Of a DNA stretch of 64,000 nt, positions 1 to 10,083 are shown piece after piece; position 1 is the stretch's first letter; each line of letters opens with the position of its first letter. Location: the NCBI GenBank assembly GCA_036346275.1, contig JAYEVK010000113.1, positions 1-64,000 on the forward strand. The letters are read 5' to 3'. Made by a program: the position numbers and the translations under genes. This stretch comes from Otatea glauca. Lineage: Eukaryota; Streptophyta; Magnoliopsida; Poales; Poaceae. A model generated the notes under the pieces. That model did not search any database and had not been told where the DNA came from. It saw nothing but the letters and a program-made list of their open reading frames with translations.

Positions 1-830
1 TTGTTGATACGGCCGATCGCGGGATGGCCCGTCATGCGCCTCGTCGAGTGGTCGGCGGCGTCTTGTTGTCTGTGAGCCCCAGAGCCTCCTCGAAGGCTTG
101 TAATCTTGGGGCGCCATACTCGGTGCAGCCGAGAAGGCGGCTTCAACACCGTATACCATGAAGAAGCGGTGTGAACCGGTCGCCCGGTCGGCGTGGTCCG
201 CAGAACTCGGAGGGCGGAGGTAGCTTCGGTCACCCGCGCCGCGAAGTGCTTGAGCCGGCGAAGATCCGCGGCAGGCCCTTGAAGGATCATGCCGTTTGCG
301 CTCGACGGCCGTTGGTCGCGGATGGGCCACGGTGCCCAATCGATGCGGATGTTGAAGTCATCGCGAGAACTCGAGGAACTCCTTCCCGTGAATTGCGTTC
401 CGTTAGCCGGTGATGATGGAGTTTGGGACTCGAACCAGAAAGACTATGTCGCGGAAGAAGATGGCGCTTGTGCCGACGGCGTGGCGCTCACGGCCGGCGA
501 CCTCTATCCATTTGGTGAACTTGTCCACCGCGGCGAGCAAATGGGTAAAGCCCTCGGTAGCTTTCTTGAAAGGCAGGCCGGATCGAGTCCCCAAAGCGCA
601 AAAGGCCACGTGATGGGGATCGTCTCGCAAGGCTGGTGGCGGATGTGCGCACGGCAAAAATTGGCATCCTTCGCGGTCGTCACGATGTGTAGCGTCGGAC
701 ATGGCGGTCGACCAATAGAAACCTTGCCGAAAGGCCTTTCCCACAAGAGATCGGCGACTGCGTGGTATTTGCAAATTCATTGTGTATATCGCCCGTGATT
801 GTTTCCTTGGTCGGCCGGGATGCACTTTTG
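1..830 (-). pseudogene. Gypsy integrase (zinc-binding and catalytic core), broken
   Basis: Integrase inserts the retrotransposon cDNA into the chromosome. Pieces in different frames reproduce the gypsy integrase: a segment near 740-640 reading GFYW.TAMSDAT..(C)EGCQF is the end of the zinc-binding domain, and near 540-480 THLLAAVDKFTKWIEVA is the start of the rve catalytic core, followed by IFFRDIVF and the NSIITDN-like turn near 420-400. The far end (coordinates 170-1) corresponds to the C-terminal part, better preserved at 62300-61925. No single frame covers it; at least three indels separate the pieces. It is a relic of copy 1 and cannot encode a whole enzyme as written. Confidence 0.85.
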
Positions 831-1152
831 GAGGACCGGGCTCCTTTTGTAAAGGTTGGGCCGACCGGGACGAAGACTTGCCGCCAAGGCGGCCGCGGGC
901 CTCGGTCGGGTCGAGGAAGTGACCCGTCCGTCAAGCGATCTATGAAGGGCTTTCTCGATCGGACTCGATCGCTAGCACGCTGCGACTCGACCCGCCAAGT
1001 CCCACGCCGATCCGCGCGGTTAGAGGCGGCCGTGCTAAGTAGGTCGGGGGCCGTTCGGCCACGAGCCGGTGGATGGAAGGTCGCAGAGGTCGCGAGACAA
1101 AGATCCGGCGGGACCGGCTCTGAGGAGGCAGTTGGCTAGGTAGTCGGCGTCG

Positions 1153-1500
1153 CTATTGTAAGCGTCGATAGCTATGGTGAAGCTTCGAAGCCCTTGAACC
1201 GCGCCGAGCGCGCGCTTCTCGGCGATCTGCGGCCATCACGGGCGTCTCGGGGCTCGCGGCCTTCATGACTTGGTCGACGATAAGCTTGGAGTCCCGTGGG
1301 CGTGGAGTCGGTGAGCACCGAGGTCGGCGCGATCCGAGACCGTTGGCGAGGGCCTCGTACTCGGCGGCGTTGTTGGTGGCGTCAGCGGCTGATGGCGTCT
1401 TGAAGCTTGTTCCGGCGGGAGATGATGGCGACTCCGCGCCGCGCCATTCTTGTTGTAAGACCCATCGAAGTACATTGTCGGTGCTCGGGTCTTCGATCAC
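1153..1500 (-). pseudogene. Gypsy RNase H domain, partial
   Basis: RNase H degrades the RNA strand during reverse transcription. Two overlapping frames carry its signature. One begins MYFDGSYNKNGA (start of the domain, first catalytic Asp in YFDGS, around 1475-1440). The other carries GTSFKTPSAADATNNAAEYEALANGL (split here: the NNAAEYEAL stretch holds the second acidic residue, near 1380-1340), then SKLIVDQV near 1285. The frames are shifted relative to one another, so the domain is broken. This segment is missing from the copy at 62155-64000. Confidence 0.85.
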
Positions 1501-2209
1501 TTTAGTGGTGCACAGGTTTGATCCACTCGGCGACGAAGTCGGCTAGAACTGCGACTTGATCGCCGTCAGAGGGCGTATGTGATGTCGTGGCCCTGAGCTC
1601 GGCGCCACTTGGCTATCCTTCCCGGCGTCGCGGTTGCGACGATCTCGCCGAAGCGGGGCGTGGTCACCACGGTGATGGTGTCTTGATCGAAGTAGTGGGC
1701 GAGCTTTCAGCCGCAATGAGCACCGCGTAGGTAAGTAGCTACGCACTGTGGGTACGAGCCTTGGACTCGGAAAGGACCTCGCTAATGAAATAAAGCGGCC
1801 GTTACACCTTGAGTTCGCGGCCTTCTTGCCGCTTCGCTCCACCACGAGGGGGCGGCGACAGGTAGTGGCGGCGATGTAGAGAACAGCAGTTCACACAGTG
1901 CCGGCGACCAGGATGGAGGCGAGGCGGGAAGGCCTTCAGCGGGTGAGGGCCTCTGAGCCTCGGGGTCCGGTGAGCGGTCGGATCTCTTGAGTAACTGTAG
2001 AGTGGCATTCGCGCCGCCGTGGCGAACGAAGCGGCTCAAAGCCCGGGCATCGGTCGACCTCTGGACCCCCTTGAGGTTCTTGATTGGGCCCATCCTTGCG
2101 ATTGCCGATATCTTCTCTGGTTGGCCTCGATGCCTCGCTCGAAGACAATGAAGCCAAGGAGCTTCCTTTGGGGACCCGAAGGCGCATTTCTCGGGATTGA
2201 GCTTTATCG

Positions 2210-2660
2210 CGGAATCGTCGAAGGTTCGCGAAGGTCTCTTCGGTCGGGGATAAGGTCGTCGGCCTTCTTGGTCTTTACGACAATATCGTCGGCGTACACC
2301 TCAAGCGTTACGGCCGATCGGTCATTGAAATGCGTTTGCATACATCATTTTGGTATGTAGCGCCCGCGTTCTTTAGGCCGAACGGCATTGTAGCGTGCGA
2401 GAATGAGTCAACGAGTCATGAAGGAAGTCGCGGTGGTCGGACTCCTTAAGCGCAATCGGTGGTAGCCGAGTAGGCATCCGAAAGAGAGGACTCGCACCTG
2501 CGGTGGAGTCGATGACTTGGTCGATGGGGCAAAGGAGCGGATCCTTAGGACACGCTTTGTTGAGACTCGTATAGTCAACGCACATCCTCCATTGCCCATT
2601 TTCTTTTTACAAGTACAGGTTGGCTAGCCACTCGGGGTGGCGCACCTCTTTCTGAACCTG
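2210..2660 (-). pseudogene. Gypsy reverse transcriptase, partial
   Basis: Reverse transcriptase copies element RNA to DNA. The minus strand reads WRMCVDYTSLNKACPKD, then PIDQVIDSTAGA (2600-2480), then pieces of the GYH..AL and FI(T)PFGTYCYNAMPFGLKNAGATYQ region, and the catalytic YADDIV at about 2300-2280, where the plus strand reads atatcgtcggcgtaca. All are standard gypsy RT motifs in order. Several indels interrupt the frame. The thumb and connection region should lie at 2210-1500, where I see only scattered short frames. Confidence 0.88.
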
Positions 2661-3052
2661 CGGCCGAAGTTTGGCGATCTCTCCACTATGATCCTGCGCC
2701 TCTCCTCGTCGAGCGGCGCGGCGTTAGGCGGCCGGCTTTGAGCACGGTCGGATGCTCAGGAGTGCTCGGCGACTTCCTTGGATTCTGGCATGTCGGAGGA
2801 CCTCCATGCGAAAGCGTCTTTGTTGGTGCGGAGGAGTCGGCGAGCGCGCTTTCCTATTTGGCGGGGGCCGTGGCTCGATCCGCACGGTCTTGGTCGGATC
2901 ACGCGGATCGTCGCGACCTCTTCGTGTCCTCGGCGGACTTGAAGGATCCGCCCGACTTCTTTGGACTCGGGGCGGATTCGAGGCCTCCCTCTTGAGGTTG
3001 TCGAGCTCGTGAGACGCGATGGCTGCCGAGAGCAAGCTCACAAGCTCTGCGC

Positions 3053-3770
3053 TCACGGATTATAGGCAATTGGAAAGATGATGCCACGGTGATGACTCCT
3101 CGTGGCGGGAATCTTCGACTTGAGGTAGGCGTAGTGGGAGCCGCCATGAACTTGGCGTAACACGGCCTTCGAGGATGGCATGGTAAGAGGGGAAATCCAC
3201 GACCTCAAGCGAGGGTCTCGGTGCGAAAGTTTCGGTTCCCCAAAGGTATGAGCGGTCGATCGCCGAGTGGATGGGCTCTTGGCGGGAATAGCGCCATGGA
3301 AAGGCGCCTTCTTTGGGTCGGTCGGCGAGCGAGACCCCATGGCGTCGGCGTCGAGGCGTGAGGATGTTGAGGCGCGCCTCGTCCATCGACACCTTTGAAA
3401 TGCGCTTCTTCCCCACGACAGGTGACCACGGGGTATCTCCCGGTGTGGGCGTGGTCGGGGTGATCGGTCCGATCAAAGGTGATCGAGAACTCGACCACCG
3501 AGGTATTGGGGGCGCATGGCGCGACGGTGTGGACCTCGCGATAAGCGAGCTTGAGCTGGCGCTTATCGGCATAGCAGCCGGTCCTCCAAAGATCATGAGG
3601 CGGCCGTCGGGTTCGGGAACTCGTCGTGCGCCTTTCTGCGACCAGCGGGAGCGCGTGAACTCTTCCCTTGCCACGCGGCGTTGCGGGGCCGAAGAGGTAA
3701 CGCCTCGGGACCTCGCGATCCGTGTACTTGTAGTAGCGGAGAACTTCGTGGTTTGGGCGCGGGCCATCCA
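3053..3770 (-). pseudogene. Gypsy aspartic protease region, broken
   Basis: The retropepsin cleaves the gag-pol polyprotein. Pieces in three frames match the Tat-type protease block: FDRTDHPDH near 3480-3450, then KVSMD(G)..LNIL near 3400-3350, equivalent to the usual VLMDGGSGLNILY active-site loop but with the DGGSG core scrambled by an indel, and LEVVDFPSYHAILEGR near 3215-3165, equivalent to VVDFPGPYHAILGRP. It lies between gag (higher coordinates) and RT (lower coordinates), as expected. No frame carries all motifs. Confidence 0.75.
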
Positions 3771-3804
3771 TCAACTTCTCGAAGTGGTCGGGCGCGACGG
3801 TCGA

Positions 3805-5460
3805 TTACGCACTTGCTTGGCGAGGCGGTGCGGCCGGTGGCGACCACTTGGGTCTCGCGGATCGCTTCCGTCGCTTAGTTTGTCGGAGTGGTCGGAAGGG
3901 ACCCGATGTGGGCCGGATTCTAGCTGGGCCTTTCCTCCTTAAAGATGGCCCCCGGCCTCCTCGCGAGGCGTGGTTGATGGCGATATCGAGGAGCTCCTTG
4001 GTAGTTACGGGCTTGAGGCAACCTAGTTTGTGTACCAAGGCCTTGCGAGGTGCCATAGATGAATGCTCCCCGACATCGGCGTCGGAGATGTCGGGAGCTC
4101 GTTACTAATGGCGGAAAAGCGGTAGGATGTAGTCCGGAGGGTTTCCACAGGCTGCTTGCGCCCGCCAGTCGGGAGTTTCGAGCGCATGAAGTGCCACGAA
4201 GTTAAACGAGAGGGCCTTCAAGTCGGTCAATTCCGATGGTTTTGGCGGGCAAGTATTCGAGCCGGGCTCGGCCGAGTCCGCGAGGTAGATGGGAAGATCT
4301 TGGATGATGAAGAGGTCATCTGTTGCTCCTCCTTGCGGCATGCGGCCGATAATCTTGAGCGGACACAGGTTTGTGGCTCCGGTGTATTTAGCAATGTTGG
4401 TAGGCGCCGGAATCTGGCAGGAAAGTCCGCTGGCGGATCCACGGCGAGCGCTGTGATCCCGGGACCGTCGGGGCTCGAGGCTGCGGTGGTGGTGTCCGCC
4501 GCATGGTCGTGAGTGGGCGGCCTCCTCCGTCATCTTTCTTGGCGCCTCAAGGGTAGCGCGAATGTCGTAAACATCAAAGCGCTGGTGCACCGGGCGCGCG
4601 AGGCATGGTGTGGCTCGCGGTGCGGCGTCGCTGTCGGACCACCCGGCTCCGTCGGCTGCAGTCTGGGCGGTGTGAGTGGCTCGGGCGATAGGGCCGGGCG
4701 TGCATGTGCTACTGGCCGCGCGCTACCAGCCCCGGAGGTTTTGTAAGTGGCCTTGGCCTCGGGTCGGTCGGCTCGGGAGGCCTCGGCGGCATTGCGGCCG
4801 CTGTGCGTTTTGGCTTGCATGGGGAAGAGCGAGGCCGTCGGACTCTTGCTTTCTTTGGGGTGTGTGCTGACAGCGCGTCTTGCGCGCCATGAGCACATGC
4901 GGGTCTCAAGCTCCTCCTGCTCCGAGGTTGGCACGGAGGCGGTCAGCTCGACTCTTCGTTCCTCCAACTCTTTGCGCTGTTGTTGGAGCTCGGCGCGGAA
5001 CTGGCTGGCGTTCGATGCCTGTGGTACTCCTCCTCCTGCACTGACGAGTGCCGGATAGGAGGTCCGTAGCCACGGGGCCACAGTCCGTCGGCCGTGCCGT
5101 CATGTTGCACTCGCGAGAGTGCGCTGCTGGCGGTACTCCGTGTCGGAGTGGAGTCATGGTGGAAGAGTCTTCGGCGGCTCGTGGATGGAGGCGGCATGTA
5201 GCCGACCATCGCCACAAGGCTGCGAGCCTACGGGGTGACATGGTCACTGCCGACCTCTGGGAGTTTCGCGGGCGTGGCGAGCACTCCTCGGGTTCGGCCG
5301 GGGCTGCGAGGCGCCAGCCGGAGCTAGCGAAGTCGCCGGAGAAGGGCGCCTGAGCTCTCGTGGGCGCTGTCCTCCGGCGAAGCGGGGACAGCGTGAGCCC
5401 TCTGTCGGGGTGTGGCGAAGTCGAGGCCGAGCGGATCCGGCTCCGGCCTTGATCCATGCG
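3805..5460 (-). pseudogene. Gypsy gag, broken
   Basis: Gag forms the particle that packages element RNA. Between 4440 and 4250 two frames give PANIAKYTGATNP, then GGATDDLFIIQDLPIYLADSA and WLEYLP-like residues, the conserved Retrotrans_gag core of Tat elements. Coordinates 4056-3830 give LVHKLGCLKPVTTKELLDIA, the typical gag C-terminal helix region, followed by KRRKRSARPKW, a basic tail. Coordinates 5457-4530 hold a proline/arginine-rich N-terminal part with a coiled-coil-like stretch (QQQRKELEERRVEL). Frames shift several times. I chose the ends from the outermost recognisable pieces. Confidence 0.78.
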
Positions 5461-5523
5461 TCGCGATGGTGGATGCCATCATGGAGACAAGCGAAATCGG
5501 AGATGGTGGCGAAGGCGCGAAGG

Positions 5524-5541
5524 CCCCTACTGGCGCTAGCC
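5524..5541 (-). other. Candidate primer-binding site of Tat copy 1
   Basis: Directly inside the LTR the minus strand reads GGCTAGCGCCAGTAGGGG, which resembles the GGCGCGCCAGGTAGGGG-type sequence usually found after the 5' LTR of grass Tat elements. The tRNA partner was not identified. Confidence 0.35.
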
Positions 5542-6422
5542 TGCTTGGCGTTTTCGGCCGGCAAGTAAATTTGTAAGTCTAAAGAGTCGCGTTCCTCCAC
5601 ACTGAATGGTTAGACTCGAGAGTCCAAGATGTATATTGGTTGGTGAAAGTCCCTACTCGATTCGGATGGCCGTATTGTATTGCTTTGCACAACGTTTCTG
5701 AGATGAGGCGCTAAATTACCTAAGCTCCTCTGTTCTCCTGTGTTCCTCTTTTTTAGAATCGTTAGTCACTGCCTCCTTTTATCTGAAGGAAGGCGGAGTT
5801 ACATCGAAGTCGGGAAGGCGAGGAGACCTATGCTAGGAGCTTTGGTCCTTCGTTACGTAATTTGGTCGCCACACGTCTTGCCCATCTTTGGGTCGGTAGC
5901 TTTGGTGGTCGGGAGGTTAGGTATTCCCGAAATGGCGTACTTGCCCTCTGTGATCCTTACGAATCCGGCGTGCGGTGCGTGGCGTTAGCGCCGCCTCGAG
6001 GAAGCGTCGTTAAATCTTGTCTGTGGCGCATCGGTTGATAGGGTGAAACTCGACTTTGGTGATACCAAACCTTCTAGGAAGGAGCCACGCCCTTGTATTG
6101 TCACTCGATTGACCTTGTTCGCGGTGCGTGGCGGTAGGTGATGAGGGCCCCGACCGCGGCCCTCGGCGTCTGTCACCTTAGTTCGGTCGGAGTTGGGAGA
6201 TCCGCCCGCCAAAGGTCGGGGCGTTGTCCGGAGTCGGAGATCCCGCCCGCCAAAGGCGGGAGCGCTATCTCGATCGGATCGCTTCCCTGGCCGGTCGGGG
6301 CGGATGTCTTGTGTGGTCGCGCAGCGATTCGGTCGGTGGTGGGCGGGCGCGGCTGTTGGTGGAGATATGCTTGAGGCGGCTCGTCGCCGGGCGTTGGGGT
6401 ACCCTGTTATTAGTATTCGTCA
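5542..6422 (-). repeat. 5' LTR of Tat copy 1
   Basis: This 0.88-kb block aligns with 54437-55290 along its whole length apart from small indels. In plus orientation it begins TGCTTGGCG and ends TATTCGTCA, giving TG...CA ends. Alignment to the second copy stops right after the shared ...accctgttattagtattcgtc, which fixes the outer edge at about 6422. It lies upstream of gag on the minus strand, so it is the 5' LTR. Confidence 0.85.
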
Positions 6423-7060
6423 CTATGCGCGAGCGGTGGCCCCTTCCCAAGATGGTTTAATGGTGCCGAAGTCACGCTTCCGGTCCCATCGGCCGGTCAC
6501 GCACGTCTGAAGACGAAGACACGCCCTCCCAAGGCGGCACCAGCGTCACGAGCAAACCGCGTCAACACTCGTCGAGGATCACGCGGAAGCGAGTCGCCAT
6601 TTCCGATGAAATACCTAACATACGACCAGCGAGACTACCGGCCCGGCGTGGCGGGCGGTGATGACGGTCGACGGGACGAAGGACGAAGCTCTTAGTATAG
6701 GTCACCTCGCCCTTCCCGACTCTCGAGGTAACTGCCCTTCCTCCGTTTAAAGGGAGGGAACCCGGGAAAGGGGAATTCTTCTAGTTAAGCAACGAGCATT
6801 CTTGCGCTGAGGCTATTAGCTCGCTCTTGTAAACACTGTGTAACCATCTACACTAAAGGCAATACAACACCACCACACGAACTGGAGTAGGGGGTTCGGC
6901 CCGAACCAGTATAAACCTTGTGTCCCCTGTTTGGTTGCGCAGGTTCCCCTGCTTAGTGCGCTCGTCGAGGGCGCCACCTGGACGAACGAATCTCTGGGCC
7001 TTGCCCTCCGTACGATCCTTCCCCCTCTTTCTTTGCGGTCGACGGTCCCGATCGTCGACA
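6423..7060. repeat. Probable LTR remnant of another gypsy element
   Basis: This stretch holds no gene. Its last 250 bases look like the R/U5 part of a plus-oriented gypsy LTR: a run from TTGTAAACACTGTGTAACC through CCACACGAACTGG and GTTCGGCCCGAACC to TCGTCGACA at 7060. The following DNA is a plus-strand gypsy integrase, so it may belong to that element or to a third one. The left limit is only where the Tat LTR ends; no target duplication was found. Confidence 0.45.
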
Positions 7061-7079
7061 GACCTTTACCAAGAGCAAT

Positions 7080-7889
7080 GAATGGATTCAAAAAATTTTG
7101 TTGCAATTGACACATTCATGAAATAGATCAAAGCTGAGCCTGCAGTATCTATTACAGCGCAAGTTGCAAAAAAAATTCTTTGTGAAAAATATAATCACTA
7201 GATTTGGAGTACCTAGTATACTAATTACTGATAATGGATCACAATTCATTAGTGGTCTGTTTCAAGATTATTGTGATAAAATAGGAACAAAGATTTGCTT
7301 CGCTTCAGTCGCTCATTCTCAGAGTAATAGAGCAGTTGAAAGAGCTAATGGCCAGATTATGCAAGGTATAAAGAAAAGAGTGTTTGATCATCTTATTAAA
7401 CTTTCGGGGGCTTGGGTGGATGACCTCTACTCTGTGCTCTGAGCCATTAGAACAACGACCAACAGAACAACAGGAGAAACTCCTTTTCAACTGGTCTACA
7501 GATTAAAAGCTGTGTTGCCAAGTGAAATTCACTTGGGATCTACACGGACCTCTATCTATGAACAGGTTAATCAAAAGGAACAACGCGAATATGACATCAA
7601 CCTTTTAGAAGAAAGTCGAGACCGAGCATTGATAAGGTCAGTAGCCTATCTACAAGGCCTAAAAAGATATTACAATAAAAGAGTTCAACCATGTGTATTA
7701 AACATGGGAGACTTGGTTCTAAGGCGTATCTAGAATCAGTCTAATTTTAATAAATTATCTCCCAAATGGGAAGGTCCCTTTACTGTAATATCAATTATGC
7801 GATCAGGCTCTGTTCTGCTTACCTTGGAAGATGGGAGAGTTCTATCGAATACATGTAATATCCAGCATCTTCACAGGTTCTATGTATAA
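7080..7889 (+). pseudogene. Gypsy integrase C-terminal half, truncated
   Basis: On the plus strand the reading is DTFMK*IKAEPA, then KNIITRFGVPSILITDNGSQF (7185-7250, second catalytic Asp in TDNGSQF), HSQSNRAVERANGQIMQGIK (catalytic Glu in VERANGQ), RTTTNRTTGETPFQLVY, then the C-terminal EESRDRALIRSVAYLQGLKRYYNKRV and LVLRRI*, WEGPFTV and HLHRFYV* at 7889. The part upstream of the catalytic core is missing. Three in-frame stops remain (near 7120, 7441 and 7731), otherwise the frame is continuous, so this copy is worn by point changes. AT-rich composition sets it apart from Tat copy 1. It is the end of pol of a plus-strand Tat-type element. Confidence 0.9.
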
Positions 7890-8412
7890 ATAAGTTATTT
7901 TCTTTTCATTTACATAAAATTGTTTCTTTAGCTGTCATTTTTCCTACATTGTGTATTTTTCTGATAACCAACTAGGCATTCACGAAAGCCATTTTTTGAC
8001 TGATCTCTCTAAGCACAACGTATAAGGTTGCTGGTCGGATTGTAAGATAACATCTAATAGAGACTTTTCTTGTAAGCTAGTTCTTACTGCATTGAAATTC
8101 ATTAGCATGATTTTATCTCTGGTCTGCTGCTAGTTCATACCAAGTACTATGTGACAGAGTTGGTCGGCGTTTATAAATCTGTTTGTATTCCGAACACATC
8201 ATTGTTCAGTACATAAACAGTTGGGGGCTAGTATGTGATATACTCAGAGATATATGTACAGAAATACACATAGAGTAAAAATTGACACAAAAAGAGATTT
8301 TTTTCATTCATTTGAAACAAAGTCATACATTTTGTTTATATGTAATCTTTACATTGCTCATGTATGTCTCAACAACAGAAGCTACTTATGCATGTTTCCT
8401 ATTAATCTCTTC

Positions 8413-8855
8413 TTAAGTGCTAAGCTTTAGGTTGGGCGCCAGTTTCTCCAGTTCGATCACATCCTTGTAGAAATGCCTCAACTTTATGAAGAGGGTACCT
8501 ACTTGGGAGGCAATCGAAACTTGAAGTGCCTTTTTCACGGTCTGCGCCATGAGGGAGGTTTGCTTTTGGATGGTCTTCATCTGATCGTTTACTCTCTCAA
8601 CCAATTCCTCAAACGATGGATTTGTAAGTTGTATTCCTTTTCCCTTTAAATCCATCGTGATCTTCTGAAGTTGTTCAAGAACAAAGTTCAGGGTAGAGAT
8701 CCTACCTCTCTGAACTGTGGCCAAGTCTTTGGTGAAGATCTTCAGTTGGTCGGTGAGTCTTTCCATTTCATTTTTTATTACCGACCTCTGTTCTTCAGCC
8801 TTTTTTCTTTCTTCGTCCCAGACGTAAAGTTGACACTTGTTGGCCTTTTTCAAAC
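8413..8855 (-). pseudogene. Antisense-ORF exon (coiled coil) of a Tat-type element
   Basis: This frame is open on the strand opposite to the integrase and lies just downstream of it. That is where Tat-lineage elements carry an extra ORF in antisense. The frame is open up to 8919, but no ATG starts it. A good splice acceptor (TTTGCAG then GTTTGAAAAAGG on the minus strand) at 8856-8858 suggests the exon begins at 8855. The product is nearly all charged helix, with EERKKAEEQRSVIKNEMERL and repeated hydrophobic spacing consistent with a coiled coil, and ends LAPNLKLST. No catalytic motif is seen. Its function is unknown for the whole family. A G-rich tract at 8221-8228 (TTGGGGGC) between integrase and this exon could be a polypurine tract. 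Confidence 0.6.
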
Positions 8856-8859
8856 CTGC

Positions 8860-9890
8860 AAAGATTGATTTCATAAATTCAGTTTTATCATATAAAATTG
8901 AGTTCAAAAAACAAGTCAAAGATTATGTTTTAAACCTTGGGTCTCTTAATCAAAGTTGAGACAATTCAAAAAACAAGTCAAAGTGGATCTAGGTTTTAAG
9001 GTATACCCTCCTAAGCAAAAGAAGCAAGTTGGTTGCCCGACAAAGGAAAGAATTAGAGGATGCCTCGATCTTGGGAGGAGAGTTAGGTGCAAGTAGTTTG
9101 GCCATTTGGAAAGGAACTACAGGCTCCCACCTCCTGATGAAGGTGAGAGGATTAATACAGATGAATCTAGTCCTACAAATATAGAACCAAAGGCAAACAA
9201 GAACACAAAGATGTAGTACCAGTCTTCTCTCTTTATTGATCTTTTTGTCCGTATACTCTTTATTGATCTTTTTGCCTGTAGACGGTTTGTACAATATGCA
9301 TCCCCTACCCCTCCTTATATTGGGAGATATGTGGTGACTCTTCGATAGAATAAGCAATGAGACTAAACTAGCTAATGGACCTTATGGGCCGGCTAGCCCC
9401 TTAATAATACTTTGTTTAAGTAAAATGTCTACACAATCGGACCGACTGTTCTTACGAAGAAAACACACTACCACTATGCTACGAAGGCTCAAAATACTGT
9501 TATTCATCTTGGGCTCTCCATGGGACGAATATCCTTGTCCCTGTGAGTGACTGATGGGCCTAGTTGTCAATGGCAGCAATGTGATACAGTTGTAGTTTTG
9601 TGAGACTTTTAGCATTTAAATTTGTGGTTTTCTAAAATTTGAAACTAAAATATGCAGTTCTAGTTGTAAAAACAGGTTTGATTGTAGTTAGGGGTGGAAA
9701 TCAAGCTAAGTCCTCATTTTCGGCTTTTTTTTTTCGAAATTGACACAATTTAATTTAATTTCGACTCATTTCAATGTTTAACCAATAAACAATTGAAGTA
9801 ATTTTGAACTGAGCCTAGCCTCAACAACGAGCTTTTTTTTTTCAGGCCTAATTGAAGCGCATTAGGCCCAGCCAGCCCATCTAAGGGAGC
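8860..9890. other. Intergenic stretch with retrotransposon debris
   Basis: No convincing gene. 8908 and 8969 share the words CAAAAAACAAGTCAAAG, perhaps intron sequence of the antisense ORF. The start of a hAT-like end (TAGGGGTGGAAATC) occurs near 9689, but I find no partner end. The rest is AT-rich with poly-T runs at 9726 and 9833. Confidence 0.4.
9229..9282. repeat. Two tandem copies of a 27-bp unit
   Basis: CTCTTTATTGATCTTTTTG followed by TCCGTATA is repeated head to tail at 9229 and 9256, with three differences near the end of the second copy. Confidence 0.7.
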
Positions 9891-10044
9891 GCTAAACCAC
9901 TGGATGATGGGGTCGGACGGCAACTCGGACCTTCAAGGTAAGGACCCCACCTGTTAGTGTACGACTCGATATATTGGCTCGACTCGAGACGCAGTAACGA
10001 GTCGCAACTCCTATCCGATTCGCGAGTTCCCCTCCTTTCTCCGC

Positions 10045-10052
10045 TAGGGTTT
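10045..10052 (+). promoter_or_regulatory. telo-box-like motif TAGGGTTT in 5' leader
   Basis: TAGGGTTT lies 32 bases before the start codon of the RNA-binding protein gene, in a pyrimidine-rich leader. Such AAACCCTA-type boxes are common near the starts of plant housekeeping and translation-related genes. Function here is inferred only from position. A TATATT at about 9970 is a weak TATA candidate. Confidence 0.4.
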
Positions 10053-10083
10053 CCTCCCGTCGCCGGCCGCCGCCACCTTCGCC

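Larger units (their letters stand above)
1..6422 (-). mobile_element. Tat-lineage Ty3/gypsy retrotransposon, copy 1 (5' portion)
   Basis: Read on the minus strand the order is 5' LTR (6422-5542), gag, protease, reverse transcriptase, RNase H and integrase, which is the Ty3/gypsy order. The gag and pol wording matches the grass Tat-type elements. The element runs off the left edge inside the integrase C-terminus, so its 3' LTR is not seen. Positions 1-2842 match 62155-64000 base for base apart from small indels and one large gap, so a second copy of the same family sits at the right end. The reading frames are broken many times. The GC content is much higher than in the flanking plus-strand gypsy remnant at 7080. 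Confidence 0.9.

Noticed and set aside
171..1139. Long overlapping open frames on both strands in GC-rich DNA (e.g. 289-798 plus, 762-1139 plus)
   Set aside because: They are shadows of the minus-strand gypsy integrase; their translations are low-complexity and match no family, while the minus strand carries integrase motifs.
3313..3942. 209-residue plus-strand frame
   Set aside because: It lies opposite to the gypsy protease and gag motifs, and its composition is what reversing GC-rich coding sequence produces.
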